From Ruminococcus sp. (GTDB lineage Bacteria > Bacillota_A > Clostridia > Oscillospirales > Ruminococcaceae): DNA of 11,145 bases. Within the stretch, counting starts at the first letter, position 1. Each line of letters starts with the position of its first letter. The stretch is from assembly GCA_017418765.1 (NCBI GenBank), contig JAFOMV010000164.1, positions 1 through 11,145 on the forward strand. Reading direction: 5' to 3'. The notes beneath the pieces were generated by a model, which did no database searches, was not told the DNA's origin, and worked only from the letters and a program-made list of their open reading frames with translations. The translations under genes were made by a program, and so were the position numbers. Positions 1 to 7,276 of this stretch are shown here, piece by piece.

Positions 1-251
1 AATCCTGCCCCCGTACCGACGTCAATAATGTGACTTTCTGGCGATATGTCGCAGAATTTTAAGAGAACTACACTATCAATAAAATGCTTATACAGTATCT
101 CGACAGGATCCGTAATAGCTGTCAGATTCACTTTTTTGTTGTATTCAACGAGAAAATCGGCGTAAATATCGAACTTCTCGTACGTAACAGCATTCAGTTC
201 AAGGCCATATTTCTCAAATGCATCTTTGCAAAAATCAAAATCAGGTAGCAT
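1..251 (-). CDS. rsmG: 16S rRNA (guanine527-N7)-methyltransferase RsmG, 5' part only
   Basis: The first 83 codons of RsmG (GidB) are present; the rest lies beyond the left edge. The enzyme uses S-adenosylmethionine to methylate N7 of G527 (E. coli numbering) in 16S rRNA, in the cytoplasm. The translation contains the family signatures [10 protein letters not shown] and KHFIDS, then the AdoMet-binding glycine loop DVGTGAG at the window edge. I chose the ATG at 251-249, preceded by AAAGGGGG (265-258) at 6 nt spacing. A GTG codon lies directly upstream in frame and cannot be excluded. The start overlaps the end of mnmG by 11 nt, indicating translational coupling at the end of the mnmE-mnmG-rsmG group. 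The family is clear; completeness downstream cannot be judged. Confidence 0.95.
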   Translation of the reverse strand, partial: MLPDFDFCKDAFEKYGLELNAVTYEKFDIYADFLVEYNKKVNLTAITDPVEILYKHFIDSVVLLKFCDISPESHIIDVGTGAG

Positions 252-2130
252 CACTATCCCCCTTTATAGTATGAAGCCAAACAGCAAGCATTGTTACATC
301 AGCAGGTGAAACTCCCGAAATTCTGGAAGCCTGTCCGATTGAAAGCGGCTTTATCTTATTCAATTTTTCGGCAGCCTCAAGACGAAGTCCACGAATCTGG
401 CTATAATCCGTGTTCTCAGGCAGTTTTTTATTCTCCAGCCTGCGAAGCTGTTCGATCTGGTCAAGCTGCTTTTCTATATATCCCTCATATTTTATCTGCA
501 ATTCAGCCTGTTCGCATACATCCTTTGGCAATGTTTCACGTGAAACATCAAATTCAGCGAGGTCACAATACCTGACCTGCGGCCTTCTTATAAGGTCTGC
601 GAGCTTGCATCCTGTTGTCATCGGGGAAGTGCCTATGCTTTCAAGAAACGAATTCAAGGCAGGATCTGGCGATATATTTGTCTTTTTTAAACGCTCAATC
701 TCATTTTTTACAAGTTTCTCCTTATGTAAAAGCGCATTATACCTTTCATCCGAAATTAGACCAATTTCATGCCCTATAGGCGTAAGGCGCTGATCTGCGT
801 TATCCTGACGAAGAATAAGTCTGTACTCGCTGCGTGATGTCATCATCCTGTAAGGGTCAGAACAACCCTTTGTTACAAGATCATCCACAAGTGTTCCAAT
901 ATATGAGCTTGCACGATCCAAAATCATAGGAGGTCTTCCCTGTACCTTCAAAGCCGCATTTATACCCGCAACTATGCCTTGAGCGCCTGCCTCCTCATAT
1001 CCTGAACTGCCATTGAACTGTCCCGCACCGTATAAACCCGATACTTTCTTAAATTCAAGAGTAGGCAGAAGCTGGAGCGGATCGCAGCAGTCATATTCTA
1101 TTGCATATGCCGGCCGCATGATCTCAACCTTTTCAAGTCCTTTTATTGTACGCAAAAATGCAAGCTGTACATCCTCAGGCAATGACGATGACATTCCCTG
1201 CAAATAGTACTCCTCTGTTGAAAGTCCCATTGGTTCAACAAAGAGCTGATGTCTTGGTTTATCAGAAAACCTCACTATCTTGTCCTCGATAGACGGACAG
1301 TAACGTGGTCCTACACCCTCTATTCTACCTGAGTATAAAGGTGACCTGTCAAGGTTTGAAAGTATAACTTCATGGGTATTACTATTCGTATAAGTAACGT
1401 AGCAGCTTACCTTGTTTTCAAGTCCTTCAGTGGGTGTTTCAAAAGAAAAAGGTACAATATCATCATCGCCGTCCTGACGCTCCATTGCATCGAAATCAAT
1501 ACTTCTTTTATTGACACGGCAGGGTGTACCGGTTTTGAATCGCCTTAATTCAATACCTGCCGCCCTGAGTGAATCAGATAATTTCGTGCTTGGAAGCGCT
1601 GAATCGGGTCCGCTTTCATATGAAACTTCACCTATATGTATCTTTCCTTTTAAATAAGTTCCCGTTGCAATGATGACCGCCTTGACTGAATATTCAGCTC
1701 CAAGTGAAGTTCTAATTCCAACGATCTTGCCGTTCTCGCAGATCACCTCTGCAACATCAGCTTGTTTCACATAAAGATTTTCCTGCTTTTCGCAAACCTC
1801 TTTCATATAATTATGATATTTAACACGATCAGCCTGCACTCTCAGGCTATGAACAGCAGGGCCTTTTCCTCGGTTCAGCATACGGCTCTGAATGAAACAT
1901 TCGTCTGCTGCCTTTCCCATCTCACCGCCCAAAGCATCGATTTCACGCACTAAATGGCCTTTTGCAGTACCACCGATCGATGGGTTGCAGGGCATATTTG
2001 CTATCTGGTCAAGCGATATCGTAAACATGACTGTTCGGCATCCAAGCCTTGCTGAAGCGAGAGCTGCTTCAACTCCGGCGTGACCTGCACCTACAACAGC
2101 CACATCAAATTCTCCCATTTTGTATGACAA
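241..2130 (-). CDS. mnmG: tRNA uridine-5-carboxymethylaminomethyl modification enzyme MnmG (GidA)
   Basis: MnmG is the FAD-dependent partner of MnmE. Together they install the (carboxymethyl)aminomethyl group at C5 of wobble uridine 34 in certain tRNAs. The 629-residue product has the usual family length. Visible motifs are the dinucleotide-binding GAGHAG (14-19), CNPSIGG (48-54), [12 protein letters not shown] near 86-97, a [10 protein letters not shown] cysteine motif in the middle, and [18 protein letters not shown] in the last third. The C-terminal helical MnmE-interaction region is intact. The start is a TTG at 2130-2128, 6 nt from AAGGAGGT (2144-2137). The in-frame ATG at 2118 would be 18 nt from that site, too far, so TTG is preferred. 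Codons 528-533 (DVSRET) overlap a perfect parS site. It lies 32 nt after mnmE, and most of that gap is a second parS plus the ribosome binding site. Confidence 0.97.
   Translation of the reverse strand: MSYKMGEFDVAVVGAGHAGVEAALASARLGCRTVMFTISLDQIANMPCNPSIGGTAKGHLVREIDALGGEMGKAADECFIQSRMLNRGKGPAVHSLRVQADRVKYHNYMKEVCEKQENLYVKQADVAEVICENGKIVGIRTSLGAEYSVKAVIIATGTYLKGKIHIGEVSYESGPDSALPSTKLSDSLRAAGIELRRFKTGTPCRVNKRSIDFDAMERQDGDDDIVPFSFETPTEGLENKVSCYVTYTNSNTHEVILSNLDRSPLYSGRIEGVGPRYCPSIEDKIVRFSDKPRHQLFVEPMGLSTEEYYLQGMSSSLPEDVQLAFLRTIKGLEKVEIMRPAYAIEYDCCDPLQLLPTLEFKKVSGLYGAGQFNGSSGYEEAGAQGIVAGINAALKVQGRPPMILDRASSYIGTLVDDLVTKGCSDPYRMMTSRSEYRLILRQDNADQRLTPIGHEIGLISDERYNALLHKEKLVKNEIERLKKTNISPDPALNSFLESIGTSPMTTGCKLADLIRRPQVRYCDLAEFDVSRETLPKDVCEQAELQIKYEGYIEKQLDQIEQLRRLENKKLPENTDYSQIRGLRLEAAEKLNKIKPLSIGQASRISGVSPADVTMLAVWLHTIKGDSDAT
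532..547. other. parS (ParB-binding) site inside mnmG
   Basis: The sequence TGTTTCACGTGAAACA is a perfect 16-bp palindrome matching the chromosomal parS consensus bound by ParB/Spo0J. It lies inside mnmG and encodes DVSRET (residues 528-533). Known parS sites cluster near oriC and load ParB for origin segregation and SMC recruitment. The identity of the palindrome is seen directly; binding is inferred. Confidence 0.92.
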
Positions 2131-2146
2131 AGAAATACCTCCTTAA

Positions 2147-2162
2147 TGTTTCACGTGAAACA
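2147..2162. other. parS (ParB-binding) site between mnmE and mnmG
   Basis: This is a second perfect TGTTTCACGTGAAACA. Symmetry extends to 20 bp (2145-2164), so the outer bases run into the mnmE stop codon (2165-2163) on one side and abut the mnmG ribosome binding site (2144-2137) on the other. The mnmE-mnmG gap is therefore essentially one parS site plus one Shine-Dalgarno. It sits about 1.6 kb from the first site and about 7 kb from the predicted unwinding element. Confidence 0.95.
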
Positions 2163-3524
2163 TTACTTTCCTACACAGAATCGTGAGAAGACCTCATCCA
2201 CAACTGCGTCTGTAATTTTCTCACCTGTTAAACTAAGTATCGACTGTTCTGCTTCATCAATAAGAACATTTACAGCATCAAGCAATTCACCAATTTCAAG
2301 TGCTGAAATTGCTTCGCTGATAGAATCAAGGGCATTGTCAATGCATTTTTTCTGTCTTTCATTTGCAGCAGTTACGTTATCAAACGCCACTTCATTGATG
2401 CTGAATATCTCCTCGACTTTGTTTTTGAGTTCATCAACACCTGATCTTTCTTTGGCTGAAATGTAAACTATATGTATAAAATATTTAGTTAACTCATTTA
2501 TGTTAAACTTTTGTTCGGCGTCGGATTTATTGATTACTGCTATCGTTCTGTCTTTGTTTATTTTATTTATTAAATACAAATCGTCCTCCGTGAGCGGACA
2601 ACTTCCATCAAAAACTGCAAGTATCAGCTCAGCATCATCTATCATTTTTTCTGCCATGCCTACACCGATACCCTCGATGATATCATCAGTATCATGTATG
2701 CCTGCCGTATCGGAGAGCCTGAGAGTAATGTCCCCAAGCCTTACCGACTCCTCTACCACATCACGTGTAGTGCCTGCAATATCAGTGACAATGCTCCTGT
2801 CACAGCCGCTGAGGCAGTTGAATAATGTGGACTTCCCCACGTTAGGTCTGCCGACTATTGCAGTATGTATCCCCTCACGGATAAGCCTGCCGCTGTCATA
2901 ATTCTGCACCAGCGATGAGAGCGAACCATGTACATCCCTGAGCTGTTCAAGCAAAGCCTCAGGCTCGACCTCAGGGATATCCTCCTCAGGATAATCCGCC
3001 CACGCAGCAAGGTCACCCAGGATCTTCATAAGCTTGTCAGAGCATTTTCTCGCAGTCCTGTATGCCGCACCCTCACGGAGAGATTCTGCCATTTTCAGCT
3101 CTTTCTCGCCCTTAGCCGATATCACATCCATGACTGCCTCAGCCTGAGTAAGATCGAGCTTTCCGTTGAGGAATGCCCTCTTGGTAAACTCTCCTGCTTC
3201 TGCATTATCAGCGCCGTTTTTCAGCACAGCACGAAGTATTCTCTTTGAGACATAAAGTCCGCCGTGACATGATATCTCAGCGGTATCCTCACCTGTATAG
3301 CTGTGCGGAGCTCTGAAAACGGTCAGTATGCAGTCATCTATGCGTTCATCACCGTCATGTGCGTGACCGTAAGCACAGGTATACCCCTCCATTTTTTTTA
3401 CATCTTTTCCGCCGAAAGGGGTAAATACCTTTTCAGCGATATCCAGTGCCTTGCTGCCCGATATACGTATCACAGCTATTCCGCCCACTGCATTAGGGGT
3501 AGATATTGCAGCAACTGTTGACAA
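2163..3524 (-). CDS. mnmE: tRNA modification GTPase MnmE (TrmE)
   Basis: MnmE is the K+-dependent GTPase that works with MnmG on wobble uridine 34 of tRNA, using a folate one-carbon donor. The N-terminal folate-binding domain opens with STVAAISTP. The inserted G domain shows G1 GRPNVGKS, G2 TTRD, G3 DTAG, G4 NKSD and G5 SAK, with the helical domain around it. The protein ends in FCVGK, the conserved C-x-G-K terminus carrying the catalytic cysteine. I start at TTG 3524-3522 (453 aa): AGGAAG (3538-3533) lies 8 nt upstream and the protein then begins like other MnmEs. A GTG at 3533-3531 gives 456 aa, but the Shine-Dalgarno would touch it. A minus-strand terminator lies immediately upstream of the ribosome binding site. 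Confidence 0.95.
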   Translation of the reverse strand: MSTVAAISTPNAVGGIAVIRISGSKALDIAEKVFTPFGGKDVKKMEGYTCAYGHAHDGDERIDDCILTVFRAPHSYTGEDTAEISCHGGLYVSKRILRAVLKNGADNAEAGEFTKRAFLNGKLDLTQAEAVMDVISAKGEKELKMAESLREGAAYRTARKCSDKLMKILGDLAAWADYPEEDIPEVEPEALLEQLRDVHGSLSSLVQNYDSGRLIREGIHTAIVGRPNVGKSTLFNCLSGCDRSIVTDIAGTTRDVVEESVRLGDITLRLSDTAGIHDTDDIIEGIGVGMAEKMIDDAELILAVFDGSCPLTEDDLYLINKINKDRTIAVINKSDAEQKFNINELTKYFIHIVYISAKERSGVDELKNKVEEIFSINEVAFDNVTAANERQKKCIDNALDSISEAISALEIGELLDAVNVLIDEAEQSILSLTGEKITDAVVDEVFSRFCVGK

Positions 3525-3538
3525 TATTATCACTTCCT

Positions 3539-3567
3539 AAAAAAACAACGGCAAAGCTGCCGTTGTT
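3539..3567 (-). terminator. Rho-independent terminator between jag and mnmE
   Basis: On the minus strand a 10-bp stem (AACAACGGCA paired with TGCCGTTGTT, 4-nt loop) is followed by seven U (complement of A3539-A3545, two of which also pair in the stem). It starts 12 nt after the jag stop codon. The U-run ends exactly where the mnmE Shine-Dalgarno begins, so transcription of mnmE-mnmG-rsmG must either read through or use another promoter. Confidence 0.85.
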
Positions 3568-3579
3568 CTGAATATTTGA

Positions 3580-4683
3580 TCAAAGTTCGATCTTTCCGTA
3601 AAGACCGCCTTCCATTGTATCCTCAGGCTTTGGTCTCTTATAATCCTTTTCAAAGCTTGTTGAGAGGTCAACGGATCTGCGCTCCATTGATACTTCTCTG
3701 TCACGGTTTCTGTTGTTTCTTCTGTTATCGCCTCGTCTTCCGCCGTCACGTCTGTCATTGTTTCTGCGGCGGTTATTAGGTCTTGGATTGTTTGAAGAAA
3801 TGATTATCTTTCTGTAAGGTTCCTCACCGACTGAACGTGAAGAAACGCCCTCTATCTTTGAAATAGCAGAATGGATAACTCGTCTTTCATACGGGTTCAT
3901 TGGCTCAAGGGGCTGTGAACGTCCTGTACGAAGAACTGACTTTGCTACCTTTGCAGCAAGCTGTTCAAGAGTATCCTTTCTCTTGCTTCTGTAGCCGAGA
4001 CAATCAATAGTGATACGGAAATAATCCTTATCGCCCTTGTTAGCGATTATAGAGCAGAGATACTGGAGAGCATCGAGAGTCTCACCTCTCCTGCCTATGA
4101 TAGTACCGTTGTTATTGCTGTCGATATTGAGAACAGCACCTGTTTCGTTCTGATAAACTGTAAATGTAACATCAACATCCATAGCTCTGAGAATGCTTGT
4201 GATGTAGTCTCTTGCAAGCTTTACCTTTGGATCGATAAGTGCTTCATCCTCGATAAGTGTGAAGTTATCAAGGGAGTAATCAGCTTCATCATCCTCTCTG
4301 TGTATATCGGCTGATGGTGCAGCCTTTTCTGTGGTATCAATGACAGGCTCAGCAGCTTCTGTTACCGCTGCCGGTACAGCTGTAGTCTCTGTAGTTATCA
4401 CAGGCTTTTCCTCTGCGGGAGCAGCAGTAACTACAGTTTCTTCAGCTATAGGAGCTGTTACAGCAGGCTCTGTCCTCATGACAGGGGCAGCCGCAGGCTT
4501 CTGAGGGGCTTCAGGCTGAATGTAAGTAGCCTTTATGACAGCATCTTTTGCACCTATGCCTAAGATGCCTTTTTTACCCTCATCGATGATCTCAAATCTG
4601 ATCTCGCTGATCTTTTTTCCGAATTTTCTTGCTGCCAGGGCTTTTGCCTCCTCGACAGTTTTTGCTGTAAATTTTTCAGTCAT
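3580..4683 (-). CDS. jag: Jag/KhpB-type RNA-binding protein (Jag_N, KH and R3H domains)
   Basis: This is a cytoplasmic RNA-binding protein of the Jag (SpoIIIJ-associated, KhpB/EloR) family; relatives pair with KhpA and affect cell elongation and post-transcriptional control. The 367-aa product has four parts. Residues 1-55 are the Jag_N domain. Residues 56-125 are an Ala/Pro/Thr/Glu-rich, probably disordered linker. Residues 150-225 hold a KH domain with the GxxG loop as GRRG (197-200). Residues 230-297 hold an R3H domain with NPYERRVIH (263-271) and GEEPYRK. After R3H comes an uncommon tail of about 70 residues, first Arg/Asn-rich (297-333), ending LYGKIEL. The ATG at 4683 has AGGGAGG (4697-4691) 7 nt upstream. 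It follows yidC by 24 nt, the standard partnership. Confidence 0.95.
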   Translation of the reverse strand: MTEKFTAKTVEEAKALAARKFGKKISEIRFEIIDEGKKGILGIGAKDAVIKATYIQPEAPQKPAAAPVMRTEPAVTAPIAEETVVTAAPAEEKPVITTETTAVPAAVTEAAEPVIDTTEKAAPSADIHREDDEADYSLDNFTLIEDEALIDPKVKLARDYITSILRAMDVDVTFTVYQNETGAVLNIDSNNNGTIIGRRGETLDALQYLCSIIANKGDKDYFRITIDCLGYRSKRKDTLEQLAAKVAKSVLRTGRSQPLEPMNPYERRVIHSAISKIEGVSSRSVGEEPYRKIIISSNNPRPNNRRRNNDRRDGGRRGDNRRNNRNRDREVSMERRSVDLSTSFEKDYKRPKPEDTMEGGLYGKIEL

Positions 4684-4707
4684 TTTTATACCTCCCTAAT
4701 GGACAAT

Positions 4708-5817
4708 TTATTCCTCATCGTTATCTTCGTCGTACTGATCGCCGTATTTTTCAGCCATACGCTTTCTTGCTTCATTTATTTTATCACGGTTAGCCTTATT
4801 CTGTTCTGATCTTGACTTTTTCTCGCCGTTTGACTGCTGTTTGTCAAGCTCAGCCTGCTGTTCGAGCATTTTCTGCATGAATGTTTTCTTTTCGGGATGT
4901 TTTTCAGCATAAGCCTTAGCCTTAGCCTTTTCCTTTTCATTTATCACCGCTGTACGCTCAGGTGTGAAATACTGATTGAGAGCGAATGTGATAATGAATG
5001 TGATAAGTGCAGACCATATCCAGTAAAAACCGAGACCGGCAGGACAGCTGAAAGCTATCCATATCGAAAACAGCGGCATACCGTACATCATTACGTTCAT
5101 GCATCCGCCGCCTGCCTGCTGCATAGATGGATTTACTTTTTTCTGATACATCTGAGAATAGAATGAAGAAATGAGCTGTGCAAGACCTGCAAGGAACGGG
5201 ATAGCTGCAAGTATAATAGCTTCTCTGTTCCATGTCTCAGGATGGAGAGTAGGGGTCTTGACGAGATTAGCGCCGAATATCGAGAATCTCTCGTTGAATT
5301 CATATACCTTATCAGCGAAATGATCGCCTATGGAAGAAAACTTGCTCTTATCGGAGACAACGCTCTCCATTATCTTCAGTTCATCTCTTAGTCCGCTTTT
5401 TCTCTGATCTATCCCTGCTATATCAGCCGCAGCCTGTATAACGCTCTTGCCCATATCAAGAATATGAGTAAGCGGCTTGTACACAACATCGATAACACCG
5501 AAAAAAAGGAACGTCTGAATGAAATTAGGAAGACAGGATGCCATAGGGTTTACGCCTTCTTCATGATAAAGCTTATTCTGTTCTTCCTGAAGTCTCTGCG
5601 GATTATTTGCGAAACTCTTTCTCAGCTTTTCCAGCTTAGGATTTAATAGCCTTGTTCTTGCCGCATTTTTCTGTGTACTGTAGCTTACGGGAAGCATAAG
5701 CAGTCTCGTAACTATAGTAAACACGATTATAGAAACGGCGTAATTATTGAATATAGCATAAATAAGTCGCATAAGGTATCCGAAAGGGACACCTAAGATA
5801 TCGTAAAGTCCAATCAA
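4708..5817 (-). CDS. yidC: YidC/OxaA-family membrane protein insertase
   Basis: YidC inserts and folds membrane proteins, alone or with SecYEG. The 369-aa product has about five hydrophobic segments, near residues 10-40, 95-115, 201-220, 242-257 and 262-282. The first ends at the conserved arginine (TR38LLMLPVS) thought to line the hydrophilic groove. A charged hairpin with NPQRLQEEQNKLYHEEGVNP follows, typical of the family. There is no N-terminal signal peptide or lipobox cysteine, unlike B. subtilis SpoIIIJ. The tail (about 287-369) is long and highly charged, rich in Lys, Glu and Gln, consistent with a cytosolic ribosome-facing extension. The start is TTG at 5817-5815 with AAGAGGT (5832-5826) 8 nt upstream; no ATG is available nearby. 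It lies between yidD (18-nt gap) and jag. Confidence 0.95.
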   Translation of the reverse strand: MIGLYDILGVPFGYLMRLIYAIFNNYAVSIIVFTIVTRLLMLPVSYSTQKNAARTRLLNPKLEKLRKSFANNPQRLQEEQNKLYHEEGVNPMASCLPNFIQTFLFFGVIDVVYKPLTHILDMGKSVIQAAADIAGIDQRKSGLRDELKIMESVVSDKSKFSSIGDHFADKVYEFNERFSIFGANLVKTPTLHPETWNREAIILAAIPFLAGLAQLISSFYSQMYQKKVNPSMQQAGGGCMNVMMYGMPLFSIWIAFSCPAGLGFYWIWSALITFIITFALNQYFTPERTAVINEKEKAKAKAYAEKHPEKKTFMQKMLEQQAELDKQQSNGEKKSRSEQNKANRDKINEARKRMAEKYGDQYDEDNDEE

Positions 5818-5835
5818 TATGATATACCTCTTGTA

Positions 5836-6132
5836 TTAAATTTTATCCTCTTTCTCGTTAATGCCGTCAGCATCCTCACCTGTATGTGAATATTCTGTTT
5901 TCTGCCTTCTGAAAGTGAATTTATCGGGAACAGGGTCAATACCGCCCATTGACCAGGGATTGCACCTGAGCAGTCTCCATACTGCAAGAGCCGAACCTCT
6001 CACAGCGCCGTAACGCTCCACAGCCTTATAGGCATAGCAGCTGCAAGTAGGATAATACTTGCATTTAGGCGGAGTAAGCGGAGATATACATTTCCTGTAG
6101 AATCCTATCAGAAACAGTATGATATGCTTCAT
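5836..6132 (-). CDS. yidD: Membrane protein insertion efficiency factor YidD
   Basis: This is a small (98-aa) membrane-associated protein that aids YidC-dependent insertion. The family core is complete: an N-terminal hydrophobic/amphipathic stretch (IILFLIGFYRKCISPL), then the cysteine-containing CKYYPTCSCYA, then WRLLRCNPWSMGGIDPVP. The last 25 or so residues are a charged, poorly conserved tail. The ATG at 6132-6130 overlaps the rnpA stop in an ATGA, so translation is probably coupled to rnpA. yidC begins 18 nt after its stop. The rpmH-rnpA-yidD-yidC-jag order is the standard one for this cluster. Confidence 0.95.
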   Translation of the reverse strand: MKHIILFLIGFYRKCISPLTPPKCKYYPTCSCYAYKAVERYGAVRGSALAVWRLLRCNPWSMGGIDPVPDKFTFRRQKTEYSHTGEDADGINEKEDKI

Positions 6133-6497
6133 ATCTTTTTCTTTCCCATTGAGAAACTGCGGAACATCCTGTTGATATCAGCGATACCGTACTTATCCAT
6201 ATAACCGCAGTATTCCTGAGACTTTATCTCACAGATAGCAGTTCTTGCGACTATAACGATGTCCATACCTACGGGCATATTCACCTCAGCCTGACGGTAA
6301 GCCAGACGTATAAGTCTCTTTGCTCTGTTTCTGCATACAGCATTTCCTATCTTTTTGCCTGCGGTGATACCGAGGCGGTTGAAAGGTCTGCCATTCGGTC
6401 TGACATAGATAACAGAGTACTTTGAGGCGGAATATTTTCCTCTTTTATATAGGTTGAGGAAATCCTTATTATCGTTCATTATTTCAGTATAAAGCAT
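6129..6497 (-). CDS. rnpA: Ribonuclease P protein component RnpA
   Basis: RnpA is the protein subunit that binds the RNase P RNA and helps it position pre-tRNA 5' leaders. The 122-aa basic product shows the RNR signature region (KKIGNAVCRNRAKRLIR, about 48-64) and the aromatic/basic N-terminal segment (FLNLYKRGKYSASK). The ATG at 6497-6495 has AGGTG (6507-6503) 5 nt upstream and gives the usual spacing from N-terminus to RNR motif. A second in-frame ATG at 6479 would remove six residues. It lies downstream of a terminator that follows rpmH and overlaps yidD by 4 nt. I see no separate promoter in the 74-nt gap, so its transcription probably comes from read-through of the rpmH terminator. Confidence 0.95.
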   Translation of the reverse strand: MLYTEIMNDNKDFLNLYKRGKYSASKYSVIYVRPNGRPFNRLGITAGKKIGNAVCRNRAKRLIRLAYRQAEVNMPVGMDIVIVARTAICEIKSQEYCGYMDKYGIADINRMFRSFSMGKKKI

Positions 6498-6532
6498 AAT
6501 AACACCTGCTGACGAACAAAGGGTCCACTAAC

Positions 6533-6564
6533 AAAAAAGACCACAAAATAAAGATTTTGTGGTC
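6533..6564 (-). terminator. Rho-independent terminator between rpmH and rnpA
   Basis: On the minus strand a perfect 10-bp stem GACCACAAAA / TTTTGTGGTC (6564-6555 with 6548-6539) encloses a 6-nt loop and is followed by six U (complement of A6533-A6538). It begins 8 nt after the rpmH stop. It would lower rnpA transcription relative to the very highly needed L34 mRNA. Confidence 0.9.
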
Positions 6565-6571
6565 AGCCTCG

Positions 6572-6706
6572 TCAGTGAGTTAATCTTGCTCTGCCCTTAG
6601 ATCTTCTACGAGCTAAAACCTTTCTGCCGTTCTTAGTAGCCATTCTCTTCATGAAGCCATGCTCCTTCTTTCTGTGGAGCTTCTTAGGCTGATATGTTCT
6701 TTTCAT
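6572..6706 (-). CDS. rpmH: 50S ribosomal protein L34
   Basis: L34 is a small basic protein of the large ribosomal subunit. The 44-aa product [18 protein letters not shown]...GRARLTH has the family's invariant start (KRTYQPK), the [16 protein letters not shown] core and the Arg/Lys-rich end. The ATG at 6706-6704 has AGGAGGA (6721-6715) 8 nt upstream. The frame is open for another 30 codons to an ATG at 6796, but that extension has no L34 character and no ribosome binding site. It is the first gene of the leftward cluster, about 95 nt downstream of the predicted transcription start, and is followed at once by a terminator. Confidence 0.97.
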   Translation of the reverse strand: MKRTYQPKKLHRKKEHGFMKRMATKNGRKVLARRRSKGRARLTH

Positions 6707-6807
6707 ATTCAGTGTCCTCCTCTCTGCGGATATATAATAGAGCTGAATGAACAACTCCTGTAAAGCAAAAACAGTATACAGACGTATCGTCCGCATTACA
6801 CTAAAAC

Positions 6808-6836
6808 ATTATATAATAAAAAATCCCTTATGTCAA
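6808..6836 (-). promoter_or_regulatory. Consensus housekeeping-sigma promoter for rpmH
   Basis: On the minus strand there is a perfect -35 TTGACA (6836-6831), a 17-bp spacer and a perfect -10 TATAAT (6813-6808). Transcription would start near 6801, giving an rpmH leader of about 95 nt. This is the strongest promoter-like sequence I see in the window, fitting a ribosomal protein gene. Confidence 0.93.
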
Positions 6837-7207
6837 GCCATTTGAGAAAAATTGTGTAATTTCACAATAATGCTCTTTCTTTTCGTACATATTGTTAGTT
6901 ATAAGTCAGTAGCAGGCAGCTGATGTCAGATGTACCGGTCTGCAAGCATGATATCAACACATCCTAACCGGAAATCAACATATTTCCAACAGCCTTGAAA
7001 ATGTTGAAAGCTGATGTTGATTTTTCTGAAAAAACTGTTTTTTGCAGTGCTGATAATAAGTTTTCAACAGACGTTTATTCCCAGTACAGCTATTATTCCA
7101 ACAGTTTTTCAGTACAGGCGGTGTTGATTCAACATAGTTTTCAACAATATGTCAATTTACGTGTGGAAACAGAGCTCATTTTCTATTCCTTCAACAAACA
7201 AAAGCAC
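6837..7207. other. oriC: oriC, upstream DnaA-box cluster (between rpmH and dnaA)
   Basis: This gene-free stretch holds many DnaA-box-like 9-mers ending in CAACA or CCACA. Exact TTTTCAACA occurs at 7061-7069 and 7138-7146. Related words are at 6951-6959 (ATATCAACA), 6972-6980, 6983-6991, 7002-7010 (reverse), 7015-7023 (reverse), 7095-7103, 7122-7134 (two boxes back to back), 7162-7170 (reverse, GTTTCCACA) and 7188-7196. No exact TTATCCACA is present. The part before 6950 holds only the palindrome described separately. By analogy with B. subtilis this would be the regulatory half of a bipartite origin and could also autoregulate dnaA, since boxes approach its -35. The location is strong evidence; box identity is inferred from repetition. 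Confidence 0.8.
6851..6868. repeat. 18-bp imperfect palindrome upstream of the rpmH promoter
   Basis: ATTGTG-TAATTT-CACAAT is symmetric at 8 of 9 base pairs. Its near edge lies 14 bp upstream of the rpmH -35. It could be an operator, or part of the origin, since TTTCACAA words also occur at 9101-9107 and 9118-9125. Function unknown. Confidence 0.5.
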
Positions 7208-7236
7208 TTGCAATAAGTGTAGATTTATGGTATAAT
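7208..7236 (+). promoter_or_regulatory. dnaA promoter with extended -10
   Basis: TATAAT (7231-7236) is preceded by TG one base upstream (7228-7229), an extended -10. A partial -35, TTGCAA (7208-7213), lies at 17-bp spacing. The predicted start near 7243 gives a leader of about 118 nt before dnaA. Box-like words at 7162-7170 and 7188-7196 lie just upstream, consistent with DnaA autoregulation. Confidence 0.8.
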
Positions 7237-7276
7237 AAAGTTACATATTATTAATAAGAGAGTATAAAGCAAACAA

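Noticed and set aside
6707..6796. N-terminal extension of rpmH by 30 codons from an ATG at 6796
   Set aside because: No L34 similarity, no ribosome binding site, only a few bases from the predicted transcription start; the ATG at 6706 gives the canonical MKRTYQPKK start with a strong Shine-Dalgarno.
6852..6867. Rex-type redox operator (TTGTG...CACAA)
   Set aside because: Spacing between the half-sites is two bases shorter than the usual 18-bp Rex site, so the match is not good enough.
6995..7216. 73-codon plus-strand open frame in the rpmH-dnaA gap
   Set aside because: It is composed of box repeats (FST, SNSF, STT-like peptides from TTCAACA words), has no ribosome binding site and no recognisable domain; the repeats explain the sequence.
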